13,718 nucleotides of DNA from Roseovarius sp. (GCA_021767845.1 JAASSQ010000056.1:1-13718); one strand, 5' to 3'. Counted from the stretch's first letter, positions 1 through 6,344 are shown. Program-made: numbers and translations. Notes: generated by a model from the sequence alone, not told the origin.

Positions 1-896
1 ATCGCGAAACCCATGATCTCGAGCGCCAGGAACCCGTTCACCTTTTCGCGCACGCTGGCATAGGTTGTGAAACTGGCGATCCGCCAGCCGCGGAACGCCA
101 CGCGGCCTTCGACGCGCATCACCGCCTCGCCACGCACATAGGCATCCGCGGGCAGCGCCGTCCAATCCGCCGTGGCCTGAATGGCGCGCTCGATCGCGCT
201 GTCCACCGGTTCGCGCTGCAGCGCCTCTTCCTCACTCAGGCCGCGCCAGCGCGGCTCGGTCGCCAGGATGATCCGGCCCTCGCTGTCGGTCACCAGCACC
301 GCGTCCGAGATGCCCGCCCACGCGCGCTCGTACTTGGCAAGATCCACCTCGACCACGATCACGCCGACCATCTGGTTCTGGCTTTCGATACGCCGCGAAT
401 AGAAGAAGCGATATTGCCCGGTTTCGCTTTCGAGCACCTTGAAAACAGTGTCCTTCGAGCGCAGCGCATCCACGTAATAGGGCGCCTGCCGGTGGCTTTG
501 GCCAAGCGCGTTGCGGTCCGTGGCCGCCACCGAGCGGCCGTCGCGGTCCAGCAAGGTCAGCGACGCCGCCCCGATCTCGTCCAGAAACGAGATCAGCCGC
601 TGCGTGGATTGCGTGTAATCCCCTGAATTGAGCGCCGAGATCAGTGCCGGATCACGCGCCAGAAGCTGCGGCACGATGGCGTTCTGGCGCAGCTCGCTCA
701 GCAGGTTGCCGGAATAGAGAACAAGCCGCAATTCGGCGCGGTTGCGGGTGGATTCGGTGAACCTGTCGGTCAGCAGCCGGTTGGTGACATAGACCACCCC
801 CACCGCCAGCGCGACCAGCACGACAAAGGCCAGGCGCATCCGCCACCGCTTGGTGCGGACGCTGCCGGAACGGGTGGGCGCGCTGCGTGCTGTCAT
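1..896 (-). CDS. dctB: DctB-like sensor histidine kinase, N-terminal sensor part (cut by window edge)
   Basis: Read on the minus strand from an ATG at 896, the frame is open for 298 codons to the left edge. A basic N-terminus is followed by one membrane helix (about residues 20-42) and then a long extracytoplasmic region (about 43-285) with the look of a double Cache/PDC sensor, including a segment LLDRDGRSVAATD near 115-127. The visible end, GWRIASFTTYASVREKVNG and the following LALEIMGFA, is typical of DctB just before its second membrane helix. DctB proteins sense C4-dicarboxylates in the periplasm and phosphorylate DctD, which activates sigma-54 promoters of dicarboxylate transport. The kinase core and any dctD lie outside the window. 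It starts 39 bases after the purQ stop with no clear Shine-Dalgarno, so it may have its own signals or be read through from purQ. Membrane sensor kinase is near certain; dctB itself is likely but rests on pattern memory. Confidence 0.72.
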   Translation of the reverse strand, partial: MTARSAPTRSGSVRTKRWRMRLAFVVLVALAVGVVYVTNRLLTDRFTESTRNRAELRLVLYSGNLLSELRQNAIVPQLLARDPALISALNSGDYTQSTQRLISFLDEIGAASLTLLDRDGRSVAATDRNALGQSHRQAPYYVDALRSKDTVFKVLESETGQYRFFYSRRIESQNQMVGVIVVEVDLAKYERAWAGISDAVLVTDSEGRIILATEPRWRGLSEEEALQREPVDSAIERAIQATADWTALPADAYVRGEAVMRVEGRVAFRGWRIASFTTYASVREKVNGFLALEIMGFA

Positions 897-935
897 TGCC
901 GCAATTTACGCGGCCTGCGCCCGCCGCTCAAGCGT

Positions 936-1604
936 TCAGGCGTCGGCAAGCTGGCTTACAAGGCTGTCGAACATCGCCGCCCCGTCCGTGCCGCCCTGCA
1001 ACGGCTCGGCCATGCGTTCGGGATGCGGCATCATCCCCAGCACCCGCCGGTTCTGCGACAGGACACCCGCGATGTCGTCCGCCGACCCGTTGGGGTTGTC
1101 GCAATAGCGGAAGGCGATCCGCGCCTCGCCCTGCAGCCGCTTCAGCGTTTCGTCATCGGCGAAATAATTGCCATCGTGATGCGCGATCGGCACGGTGATG
1201 GTGCTTCCGGCCTCGTAGCCCTGAGTAAAGGCGCTGTCGGCGGTCTCGACCCGCAGATCGACCGGTTTGCAGATGTATTTCAGGTTGGCATTGCGCAGCA
1301 GGACACCGGGCAGAAGGCCGGTTTCCGTCAGCACCTGGAAGCCGTTGCAGATGCCCAGCACGAACCCGCCCCTTTCGGCATGGTCCACGACCGACCGGCA
1401 GATCGGCGAATTGGCGGCGATCGCCCCGCAGCGCAGGTAATCGCCAAAGGAAAAGCCGCCCGGAACCCCGATGATGTCCACCCCCTCGGGCAGCGCGGTG
1501 TCCTTGTGCCAGACCATCGACACCCTGGCCCCGGCCCGCTCGAAGGCCACGGCCAGGTCGCGGTCGCAGTTCGATCCGGGAAAGACAATGACTGCGGCGT
1601 GCAT
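936..1604 (-). CDS. purQ: phosphoribosylformylglycinamidine synthase, glutaminase subunit PurQ
   Basis: A 222-residue class I glutamine amidotransferase that releases ammonia for FGAM synthesis, the fourth step of purine biosynthesis, as part of the PurL-PurQ-PurS complex in the cytosol. The nucleophile elbow GICNGFQ puts the catalytic cysteine at residue 86, and MPHPERM supplies His194 and Glu196. The N-terminus AAVIVFPGSNCDRD is the standard PurQ opening, and the length is normal for the small-subunit form used with PurS. The ATG at 1604 shares its A with the TGA of purS, so translation is almost certainly coupled. The frame stays open upstream through purS, but that is an overlap artefact. 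PurL is not in the window. Confidence 0.97.
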   Translation of the reverse strand: MHAAVIVFPGSNCDRDLAVAFERAGARVSMVWHKDTALPEGVDIIGVPGGFSFGDYLRCGAIAANSPICRSVVDHAERGGFVLGICNGFQVLTETGLLPGVLLRNANLKYICKPVDLRVETADSAFTQGYEAGSTITVPIAHHDGNYFADDETLKRLQGEARIAFRYCDNPNGSADDIAGVLSQNRRVLGMMPHPERMAEPLQGGTDGAAMFDSLVSQLADA

Positions 1605-1843
1605 CAGGCGATCTCCACGCTGTAGCTTTCGATGACCGTGTTCGCCAACAGCTTTTCGCACATCTCGGTGACGCGCGCCTTGGCGGCGTCGGCGTCGGTC
1701 TCGGCCAGGTCCAGCTCGATCACCTTGCCCTGGCGCACCCCCTCGACCCCGTCGAAGCCAAGCTGGCCAAGCGCATGGCGCACGGCCTCGCCCTGCGGGT
1801 CCAGAACACCGTTTTTCAGCATGACGTGCACACGTGCCTTCAT
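1604..1843 (-). CDS. purS: phosphoribosylformylglycinamidine synthase subunit PurS
   Basis: A 79-residue small subunit that bridges PurQ and PurL in the three-part FGAM synthase. The opening MKARVHVMLKNGVLDPQG and the later GFDGVEGVRQGKVIELDLAE are the conserved PurS core; the protein is a compact alpha/beta dimer. An in-frame ATG seven codons upstream (1864) would add MTDGKIA, but that start has no ribosome site, while GGGAAG lies a few bases before the ATG at 1843, and the family begins at MKARVHV. It follows purC by 54 bases and overlaps the purQ start by one base, so purC-purS-purQ read as one operon. Confidence 0.95.
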   Translation of the reverse strand: MKARVHVMLKNGVLDPQGEAVRHALGQLGFDGVEGVRQGKVIELDLAETDADAAKARVTEMCEKLLANTVIESYSVEIA

Positions 1844-1897
1844 TGCAATCTTCCCGTCTGTCATTGCGGCCCCGCGGGCCCCTGGCTTGCCGGACGC

Positions 1898-2659
1898 TCA
1901 GTTGATGAGCGTCGGCCGGTTCATCGGCGTAGCACCCTTGGGCATCACGCCCAGGCGGTTGGCGACTTCGGTATAGGCATCGGTCAGGCTGCCCAGGTCG
2001 CGGCGGAACACGTCCTTGTCCAGCTTCTGCCCGGTTTCGATATCCCACAGGCGGCAGCTGTCGGGGCTGATCTCGTCGGCGATGATGAGCCGCTGGAAAT
2101 CCCCCTCGTAGACGCGCCCAACCTCGATCTTGAAATCGACCAGCCGAATGCCGACGCCATACATCACGCCTGACAGGAAATCGTTGACCCGCAGCGCAAG
2201 GCTGAGGATGTCGTCCATGTCCTGCTGGCTGGCCCAGCCGAAGGCGGCGATATGTTCCTCGGTCACAAGCGGGTCGCCCAGCTTGTCATCCTTCAGGCAG
2301 TATTCGACCACCGGCCGCGGCAGTTGCGTGCCCTCGTCCATCCCCAGCCGCTTGGCCATGGTTCCGGCGGCATAGTTCCGCACGATCACTTCCAGCGGCA
2401 CGATCTCGCAGGCGCGCACCAGTTGCTCGCGCATGTTCAGCCGCTTCAGAAAGTGATTGGGGATGCCGATATTGCCGAGCCCCGTCATGAAATATTCCGA
2501 CAGGATGTTGTTGAGAACACCCTTGCCCTCGATCACATCCTTCTTCTCGGCGTTGAATGCCGTGGCATCGTCCTTGAAATACTGCACGATGGTACCCGGC
2601 TCGGGGCCTTCATACAGGATTTTCGCCTTGCCTTCGTAGATCTTGTTGCGCCGCGCCAT
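1898..2659 (-). CDS. purC: phosphoribosylaminoimidazole-succinocarboxamide (SAICAR) synthase
   Basis: A 253-residue cytosolic enzyme that joins aspartate to CAIR using ATP, giving SAICAR in purine synthesis. Both family signatures are visible: VPLEVIVRNYAAGTM at 87-101 and LVDFKIEVG at 173-181, followed by ADEISPDSCRLWD near 194-206. The N-terminal KIYEGKAKILYEG is the ATP-binding glycine-rich region. The ATG at 2659 is chosen because GGAGG lies four bases upstream and the family opens with this motif. The same frame happens to stay open for hundreds of codons upstream, across the divergent gene, which is a GC artefact. It is the first gene of purC-purS-purQ and is divergent from the ATPase inhibitor gene. 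Confidence 0.98.
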   Translation of the reverse strand: MARRNKIYEGKAKILYEGPEPGTIVQYFKDDATAFNAEKKDVIEGKGVLNNILSEYFMTGLGNIGIPNHFLKRLNMREQLVRACEIVPLEVIVRNYAAGTMAKRLGMDEGTQLPRPVVEYCLKDDKLGDPLVTEEHIAAFGWASQQDMDDILSLALRVNDFLSGVMYGVGIRLVDFKIEVGRVYEGDFQRLIIADEISPDSCRLWDIETGQKLDKDVFRRDLGSLTDAYTEVANRLGVMPKGATPMNRPTLIN

Positions 2660-2707
2660 GCAGCCTCCGTCGTTCGACCGGGGCCGACTCCCTCGGATCG
2701 TAGCGCC

Positions 2708-2736
2708 CTCATAGTCCATGCCCCCGATTGTCGCAA
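2708..2736 (-). promoter_or_regulatory. candidate sigma-70-type promoter of purC
   Basis: On the minus strand TTGCGA (2736-2731) and TATGAG (2713-2708) are separated by exactly 17 bases. Each matches four of six consensus positions. It lies about 50 bases before the purC ATG. By-eye prediction only. Confidence 0.4.
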
Positions 2737-2815
2737 GGTCGCGTTGGCCCTTGCCCTTGGCGGCTTTGAGTTGCATACCGGGGAAAATTCCACTGCTTTC
2801 TGAGGGGAACGGCGC

Positions 2816-3130
2816 ATGAGCACCTTCGACGACCGCGAAACCGCATTCGAAAACAAGTTTGCCCACGACGAGGAAATGAAATTCCGCGCCCAGGCCCGCT
2901 GCAACAAGCTTCTGGGGCTGTGGGCCGCCGAATTGCTGGGCAAGACCGGCAGCGACGCGGAAACCTACGCCAAGGAAGTCGTGCTCGCCGATTTCGAGGA
3001 AGCCGGCCACGAGGACGTGGTCCGCAAGGTGGCAGGCGATCTGGGCGACCTGGCCGACGCCGACACGATCCGTGGCAAGATGACCGAACTGCTGCTGGTG
3101 GCCAAGGAACAGATCCTCAAGGAAACCTGA
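2816..3130 (+). CDS. DUF1476 protein, F1-ATPase zeta-type inhibitor
   Basis: A 104-residue, highly charged, mostly helical protein beginning MSTFDDRETAFENKFAHDEEMKF. This is the DUF1476 family, whose Paracoccus denitrificans member was identified as the zeta subunit: its N-terminal segment inserts into F1 and blocks ATP hydrolysis, while the rest forms a helical bundle. The length matches the family, and the N-terminal inhibitory stretch (about residues 1-20) is intact. GAGGGG sits a few bases before the ATG. It is a single-gene unit, divergent from purC and closed by a strong terminator, so it is not with the atp operon. Family assignment is firm; the inhibitory role is carried over from Paracoccus. 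Confidence 0.9.
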   Translation: MSTFDDRETAFENKFAHDEEMKFRAQARCNKLLGLWAAELLGKTGSDAETYAKEVVLADFEEAGHEDVVRKVAGDLGDLADADTIRGKMTELLLVAKEQILKET

Positions 3131-3158
3131 CCCGGCCGACCCATCGCCGCGCAACACG

Positions 3159-3197
3159 AAACGGGCCGCACCCCTGAGGGGGAGCGCCCGTTTTTTT
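3159..3197 (+). terminator. intrinsic terminator after the ATPase inhibitor gene
   Basis: AAACGGGC (3159-3166) pairs with GCCCGTTT (3186-3193). Inside it CCCC pairs with GGGG around a TGA loop, with a few unpaired bases between the two stems, and seven T residues follow (3191-3197). A classical rho-independent terminator 28 bases after the stop codon. Confidence 0.88.
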
Positions 3198-3239
3198 GTT
3201 GGCCGCGCGCAAAGGCCCTGCCCGCCATGCGGGATCGAG

Positions 3240-3282
3240 TTGAGCAAAATGAAATTGCGCATATCTGCCAAACGTGACAGAT
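3240..3282 (+). promoter_or_regulatory. two adjacent imperfect palindromes upstream of the homocysteine methyltransferase
   Basis: TGAGCAA (3241-3247) and TTGCGCA (3255-3261) form a 6-of-7 inverted repeat with a 7-base spacer. Directly after it ATCTGCCA (3263-3270) and TGACAGAT (3275-3282) form a 7-of-8 inverted repeat with a 4-base spacer. A weak promoter, TTGAGC (3240-3245) then TATCTG (3262-3267) at 16 bases, runs across them. This fits one or two transcription-factor operators over a promoter, or a leader hairpin. No regulator can be named from the sequence. Confidence 0.4.
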
Positions 3283-3310
3283 CGGCCCCAACCGTCCGAG
3301 GGAGCACTCC

Positions 3311-4327
3311 ATGACAAACGCCTTGTCCAAACTCCTGCAGTCGCGCGACTGGCTTCTGGCCGATGGCGCGACAGGCACCAACCTGTTCAACATGGGGCTC
3401 GAATCCGGCGATGCGCCGGAGCTGTGGAACGACACGCACCCCGACCGCATCACCCGGCTCTACACGATGGCCGTCGATGCCGGCAGCGACCTGTTTCTCA
3501 CCAATTCCTTCGGCGGCAACGCCGCGCGCCTCAAGCTGCACGGCGCCGAAAGGCGCGCCCGCGAGTTGTCGCGCATGGCCGCCGAGATCGGCCGCGAGGT
3601 GGCCGACAGGCGCGACCGCCCCGTGGTGGTGGCCGGGTCTGTCGGCCCCACCGGCGAGATCATGGCGCCGATGGGTGCGCTCACGCACGAACTGGCCGTC
3701 GAGATCTTCCACGAACAGGCCGACGGGCTGAAAGAGGGGGGCGCAGATGTGCTCTGGCTCGAAACCATCTCGGCGCCCGAGGAATACAAGGCCGCCGCCG
3801 AGGCCTTCGCGCTGGCCGGCATGCCGTGGTGCGGCACGATGAGCTTCGATACCGCCGGGCGCACCATGATGGGCGTGACCTCGGCCGACATGGTGCAGAT
3901 GGTCGAGAGACTGGACAATCCGCCGCTGGCCTTCGGGGCCAATTGCGGCGTCGGCGCCTCGGACCTGCTGCGCACGGTGCTGGGCTTTTCCGCGCAAGGC
4001 ACGGAACGCCCACTGATCGCCAAGGGCAATGCCGGAATTCCGAAGTACCATGACGGGCATATCCACTATGACGGCACGCCCGAGCTGATGGCCGATTACG
4101 CCGTGCTGGCCCGCGATTGCGGCGCCACCATCATCGGCGGCTGCTGCGGCACCACGGCCGCGCATCTGGAAAAGATGCACGAGGCGCTGTCCACCCGTCC
4201 GCGCGGCGAGCGGCCCACCCTCGAACGGATTGCCGAGGCTCTCGGGCCCTTCTCCTCCGCCGCCGACGGCACCGGCGACGAGGGCGATGCCCCCAAGCGC
4301 CAACGCCGCGGCCGCCGCCGGGGCTGA
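3311..4327 (+). CDS. homocysteine S-methyltransferase, catalytic part of a split B12-dependent methionine synthase
   Basis: A 338-residue TIM-barrel homocysteine methyltransferase (PF02574), often annotated as betaine-homocysteine methyltransferase in this order. It opens with LLADGATGTNLF (15-26). The zinc ligands that bind homocysteine thiolate are present: Cys212 in GANCGVG and Cys278-Cys279 in GGCCGTT. It lacks the pterin, cobalamin and reactivation domains of full MetH. A separate B12-binding protein is encoded at 5629-6333, so this is best read as the homocysteine-activating piece of a split MetH that takes the methyl group from that corrinoid protein. Direct use of betaine as donor is the alternative and cannot be excluded. 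The C-terminus after about residue 315 is an acidic linker and then the arginine-rich tail KRQRRGRRRG, unusual for a cytosolic enzyme. AGGGAG precedes the ATG. It ends seven bases from the convergent radical SAM gene with no terminator between. Confidence 0.88.
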   Translation: MTNALSKLLQSRDWLLADGATGTNLFNMGLESGDAPELWNDTHPDRITRLYTMAVDAGSDLFLTNSFGGNAARLKLHGAERRARELSRMAAEIGREVADRRDRPVVVAGSVGPTGEIMAPMGALTHELAVEIFHEQADGLKEGGADVLWLETISAPEEYKAAAEAFALAGMPWCGTMSFDTAGRTMMGVTSADMVQMVERLDNPPLAFGANCGVGASDLLRTVLGFSAQGTERPLIAKGNAGIPKYHDGHIHYDGTPELMADYAVLARDCGATIIGGCCGTTAAHLEKMHEALSTRPRGERPTLERIAEALGPFSSAADGTGDEGDAPKRQRRGRRRG

Positions 4328-4334
4328 GGCGCCC

Positions 4335-5420
4335 TCAGAACAGGCTCAACTGGTCTCCCGGGCGTGCCGGGGGATCGAACAGGTCGCAGCGCAGCGCCGG
4401 CTGCGCCCGGTCCAGCCCCAGCCGCCGCGCCGCGATGCGGAACCTGCGGGCGATCATCTCGGCATAGGGCCCCGTCCCGCGCATCCGCCTGCCCCATTCG
4501 GGGTCGTAGTCGCGCCCGCCATGCATGTCCTGCACCAACCCCATGACGCGCCCGGCCCGGTCGGGATACTCCGCCTCCAGCCATTCGCGGAACAGCGGCG
4601 CCACCTCCAGCGGCAGGCGCAGCATGATCCAGCTTGCCGCCGTGGCGCCCGCCGCCCGGCCGGCCTTCAGGATCGCCTCCAGCTCATGATCGCTCAGGCC
4701 CGGTACAAGCGGCGAGGCCATGATCCGCACCGGAACCCCCGCCTCCGACAAGCGCCGGATGGTCCGCAGCCGCCGCTTGGGTGACGGTGCGCGCGGCTCC
4801 ATCTTCCGTGACAGGCCCGCATCCAGCGTGGTCAAGGAAATCCCGACCCGCACCAGGCCACGCGCGGCCATCCGGCCCAGAATATCCAGATCCCGCTCGA
4901 TCAGAGTGCCCTTGGTGACCACCGCCACCGGGTGATTGAACGCCTCCAGAACCTCCAGGCAGGCCCGCGTCACGCCGTGGTCGCGCTCGATCGGCTGGTA
5001 GGGATCGGTATTCGTGCCGATCGCGATTGGCGCCACGCTATAGCCCTTGCGCCGCAGATCGCGCTCCAGCGCCGCGGGCATCCCGGGCCGCGCTACCAGC
5101 CGCGTTTCGAAATCCAGCCCCGCCGACAGGCCCAGCCACGCATGGCTTGGCCGGGCGAAACAATAGATGCAGCCGTGCTCGCAGCCGCGGTAGGGGTTGA
5201 TCGAACGGTCGAAGGGCAGATCGGGCGAGCGGTTGTAGGTGATCGCCCGACGCGGCCGCTCACTGCTGACCTCGGTGCGCAGGACCCGCGCCTCGTCCAC
5301 CCGGTCCCAGCCGTCGTGTTCGTAGCGGCGCGCGTGACGCTCAAATCGCCCGGCCGCGTTGCTCGCCGCCCCGCGCCCGGCCAGCCGCACCGTGGGATCC
5401 ATGTCGTTTTCAGCCGTCAT
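4335..5420 (-). CDS. PA0069-family radical SAM protein (SplB/photolyase-like) with LexA box and clamp-binding tail
   Basis: A 361-residue radical SAM enzyme. The 4Fe-4S motif CEHGCIYC gives Cys80, Cys84 and Cys87 (C-x3-C-x2-C). The preceding NPYRGCEHGC and later GTNTDPYQPIE and VVTKGTLIERD are typical of the PA0069 group in COG1533, the family that also holds spore photoproduct lyase. The substrate is unknown. The last five residues, QLSLF, match the bacterial beta-clamp binding consensus QL[SD]LF. A perfect alphaproteobacterial LexA box lies 13 bases upstream of the ATG at 5420, overlapping a TCTAAT -10 element. That -10 would place the transcript start almost at this ATG, giving a leaderless message; the second in-frame ATG (5402) also lacks a ribosome site. 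It is a single-gene unit, divergent from the corrinoid gene and convergent with the methyltransferase. Family is firm; a role in DNA damage is inference from the promoter and tail. Confidence 0.9.
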   Translation of the reverse strand: MTAENDMDPTVRLAGRGAASNAAGRFERHARRYEHDGWDRVDEARVLRTEVSSERPRRAITYNRSPDLPFDRSINPYRGCEHGCIYCFARPSHAWLGLSAGLDFETRLVARPGMPAALERDLRRKGYSVAPIAIGTNTDPYQPIERDHGVTRACLEVLEAFNHPVAVVTKGTLIERDLDILGRMAARGLVRVGISLTTLDAGLSRKMEPRAPSPKRRLRTIRRLSEAGVPVRIMASPLVPGLSDHELEAILKAGRAAGATAASWIMLRLPLEVAPLFREWLEAEYPDRAGRVMGLVQDMHGGRDYDPEWGRRMRGTGPYAEMIARRFRIAARRLGLDRAQPALRCDLFDPPARPGDQLSLF

Positions 5421-5428
5421 GCGCCACG

Positions 5429-5434
5429 ATTAGA
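5429..5434 (-). promoter_or_regulatory. candidate -10 element of the radical SAM gene
   Basis: TCTAAT on the minus strand matches five of six bases of TATAAT and ends eight bases before the ATG at 5420. It overlaps the LexA box by two bases, so bound repressor would block RNA polymerase. A good -35 is not evident: TTGCAT stands only 15 bases upstream. Confidence 0.5.
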
Positions 5435-5447
5435 ACAAACCAAGAAC
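5433..5447 (-). promoter_or_regulatory. LexA (SOS) box, GAAC-N7-GAAC
   Basis: GAAC at 5433-5436 and GAAC at 5444-5447 are separated by exactly seven bases; on the minus strand it reads GTTC-N7-GTTC. This direct repeat is the established LexA site of alphaproteobacteria such as Rhodobacter and Rhizobium. All eight defining bases are present, and the site sits in the promoter position of the radical SAM gene, 13 bases before its start codon. No second copy was seen in the window. Confidence 0.8.
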
Positions 5448-5492
5448 AAATGCAATAAAGCCATAGTGTTCATGACGATTTTTCAGCACCGC

Positions 5493-5564
5493 GCGCCGCA
5501 AAACGGCGCTATAGGTCGGTCGCGGCGCGGCCAGTGTCGCAATTCGGAAAGTGCCGCTGCGACA
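5493..5564 (+). promoter_or_regulatory. hairpin and inverted repeat in the leader region of the corrinoid gene
   Basis: GCGCCG (5493-5498) and CGGCGC (5504-5509) form a perfect six-base stem with a five-base loop. Further on TGTCGCA (5535-5541) and TGCGACA (5558-5564) form a perfect seven-base inverted repeat with a 16-base spacer. They lie 65-136 bases before the corrinoid start and could be an operator or a structured leader. No SAM-II, SAH or cobalamin riboswitch core was found. Confidence 0.3.
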
Positions 5565-5615
5565 AATTGACGAAAGCTGCACACAGGAAACCGCGCAAGA
5601 CCGCGCCCGCAGTGC

Positions 5616-5620
5616 AAGGA
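5616..5620 (+). promoter_or_regulatory. ribosome binding site that fixes the corrinoid protein start
   Basis: AAGGA ends eight bases before the ATG at 5629. The in-frame start upstream (GTG at 5551) has no such site, and the extra 26 residues are unlike the family. Confidence 0.7.
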
Positions 5621-5628
5621 ACCCGGCC

Positions 5629-6333
5629 ATGTCGGAAGAAGACGACGACATCATCCTGTCGGAACTCAGTGACGAGGAACTCGTCGAACAGATGTGGGAC
5701 GACCTCTATGACGGCCTCAAGGACGAGATCGAGGAAGGCGTCAACATCCTGCTCGAACGCGGATGGGCCCCCTACAGGATCCTGACCGAGGCGCTGGTCG
5801 CGGGCATGACCATCGTGGGCAAGGATTTCCGCGACGGCATCCTCTTCGTGCCCGAGGTGCTGCTGGCCGCCAACGCCATGAAAGGCGGCATGTTCATCCT
5901 CAAGCCGCTCCTGGCCGAAACCGGCGCCCCGCGCATGGGCTCGATGGTGATCGGCACCGTGAAGGGCGACATCCACGACATCGGCAAGAACCTGGTCTCG
6001 ATGATGATGGAAGGCGCGGGCTTCGAGGTCGTCGATCTGGGCATCAACAACCCGGTCGAGAACTACCTCGAGGCGCTCGAGGAACACAAACCCGACATCC
6101 TCGGCATGTCGGCCCTGCTGACCACGACGATGCCCTACATGAAGGTGGTGATCGACACGATGGTCGAACAGGGCCTGCGCGACGATTACATCGTGCTGGT
6201 GGGCGGCGCGCCCCTGAACGAGGAATTCGGCAAGGCCATCGGCGCCGATGCCTATTGCCGCGACGCCGCCGTGGCCGTGGAAACCGCCAAGGAATTCGTC
6301 AAGCGCAAGCACAATTCCGGCGTCACGGCCTGA
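5629..6333 (+). CDS. B12-binding corrinoid methyltransferase protein (cobalamin part of split methionine synthase)
   Basis: A 234-residue cytosolic corrinoid protein. An acidic start is followed by a helical cap (about 15-95), with ELVEQMWDDLYDGL and the typical FVPEVLLAANAMKGGMFIL. A Rossmann-like B12 domain follows, with VIGTVKGDIHDIGKNLV at 108-123. His116 in D-x-H-x-x-G is the expected lower cobalt ligand; SALLTTTM (161-168) and VGGAPLN (191-197) complete the cobalamin pocket. Such proteins shuttle a methyl group between a donor methyltransferase and an acceptor. With the homocysteine methyltransferase two genes upstream, the likely job is methyl transfer from methyltetrahydrofolate to homocysteine. 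The pterin-binding partner is not here. A role in methylamine or similar methyltransfer is the alternative. It is followed at once by its own terminator. Confidence 0.92.
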   Translation: MSEEDDDIILSELSDEELVEQMWDDLYDGLKDEIEEGVNILLERGWAPYRILTEALVAGMTIVGKDFRDGILFVPEVLLAANAMKGGMFILKPLLAETGAPRMGSMVIGTVKGDIHDIGKNLVSMMMEGAGFEVVDLGINNPVENYLEALEEHKPDILGMSALLTTTMPYMKVVIDTMVEQGLRDDYIVLVGGAPLNEEFGKAIGADAYCRDAAVAVETAKEFVKRKHNSGVTA

Positions 6334-6344
6334 CGGGAATGACC

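Noticed and set aside
1605..2048. In-frame upstream extension of purQ
   Set aside because: PurQ starts at MHAAVIVFPGSN; the extension overlaps purS and the end of purC in another frame.
3198..3310. SAM-II, SAH or SAM/SAH riboswitch before the methyltransferase gene
   Set aside because: None of the conserved core sequences was seen; only protein-type palindromes are present.
2660..4303. A long open minus-strand frame continuing upstream from purC
   Set aside because: It runs antisense to the ATPase inhibitor and methyltransferase genes, has no family resemblance and a skewed composition. High-GC third positions keep antisense frames open.
5551..5628. Upstream start for the corrinoid protein
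   Set aside because: The extra 26 residues are unlike the family, and AAGGA stands before the ATG at 5629.
5421..5628. Cobalamin riboswitch before the corrinoid gene
   Set aside because: No B12-box or conserved core was found in the interval.
5684..5694. Second LexA-like site inside the corrinoid gene
   Set aside because: The GAAC repeats near here are not seven bases apart, and they lie within coding sequence.
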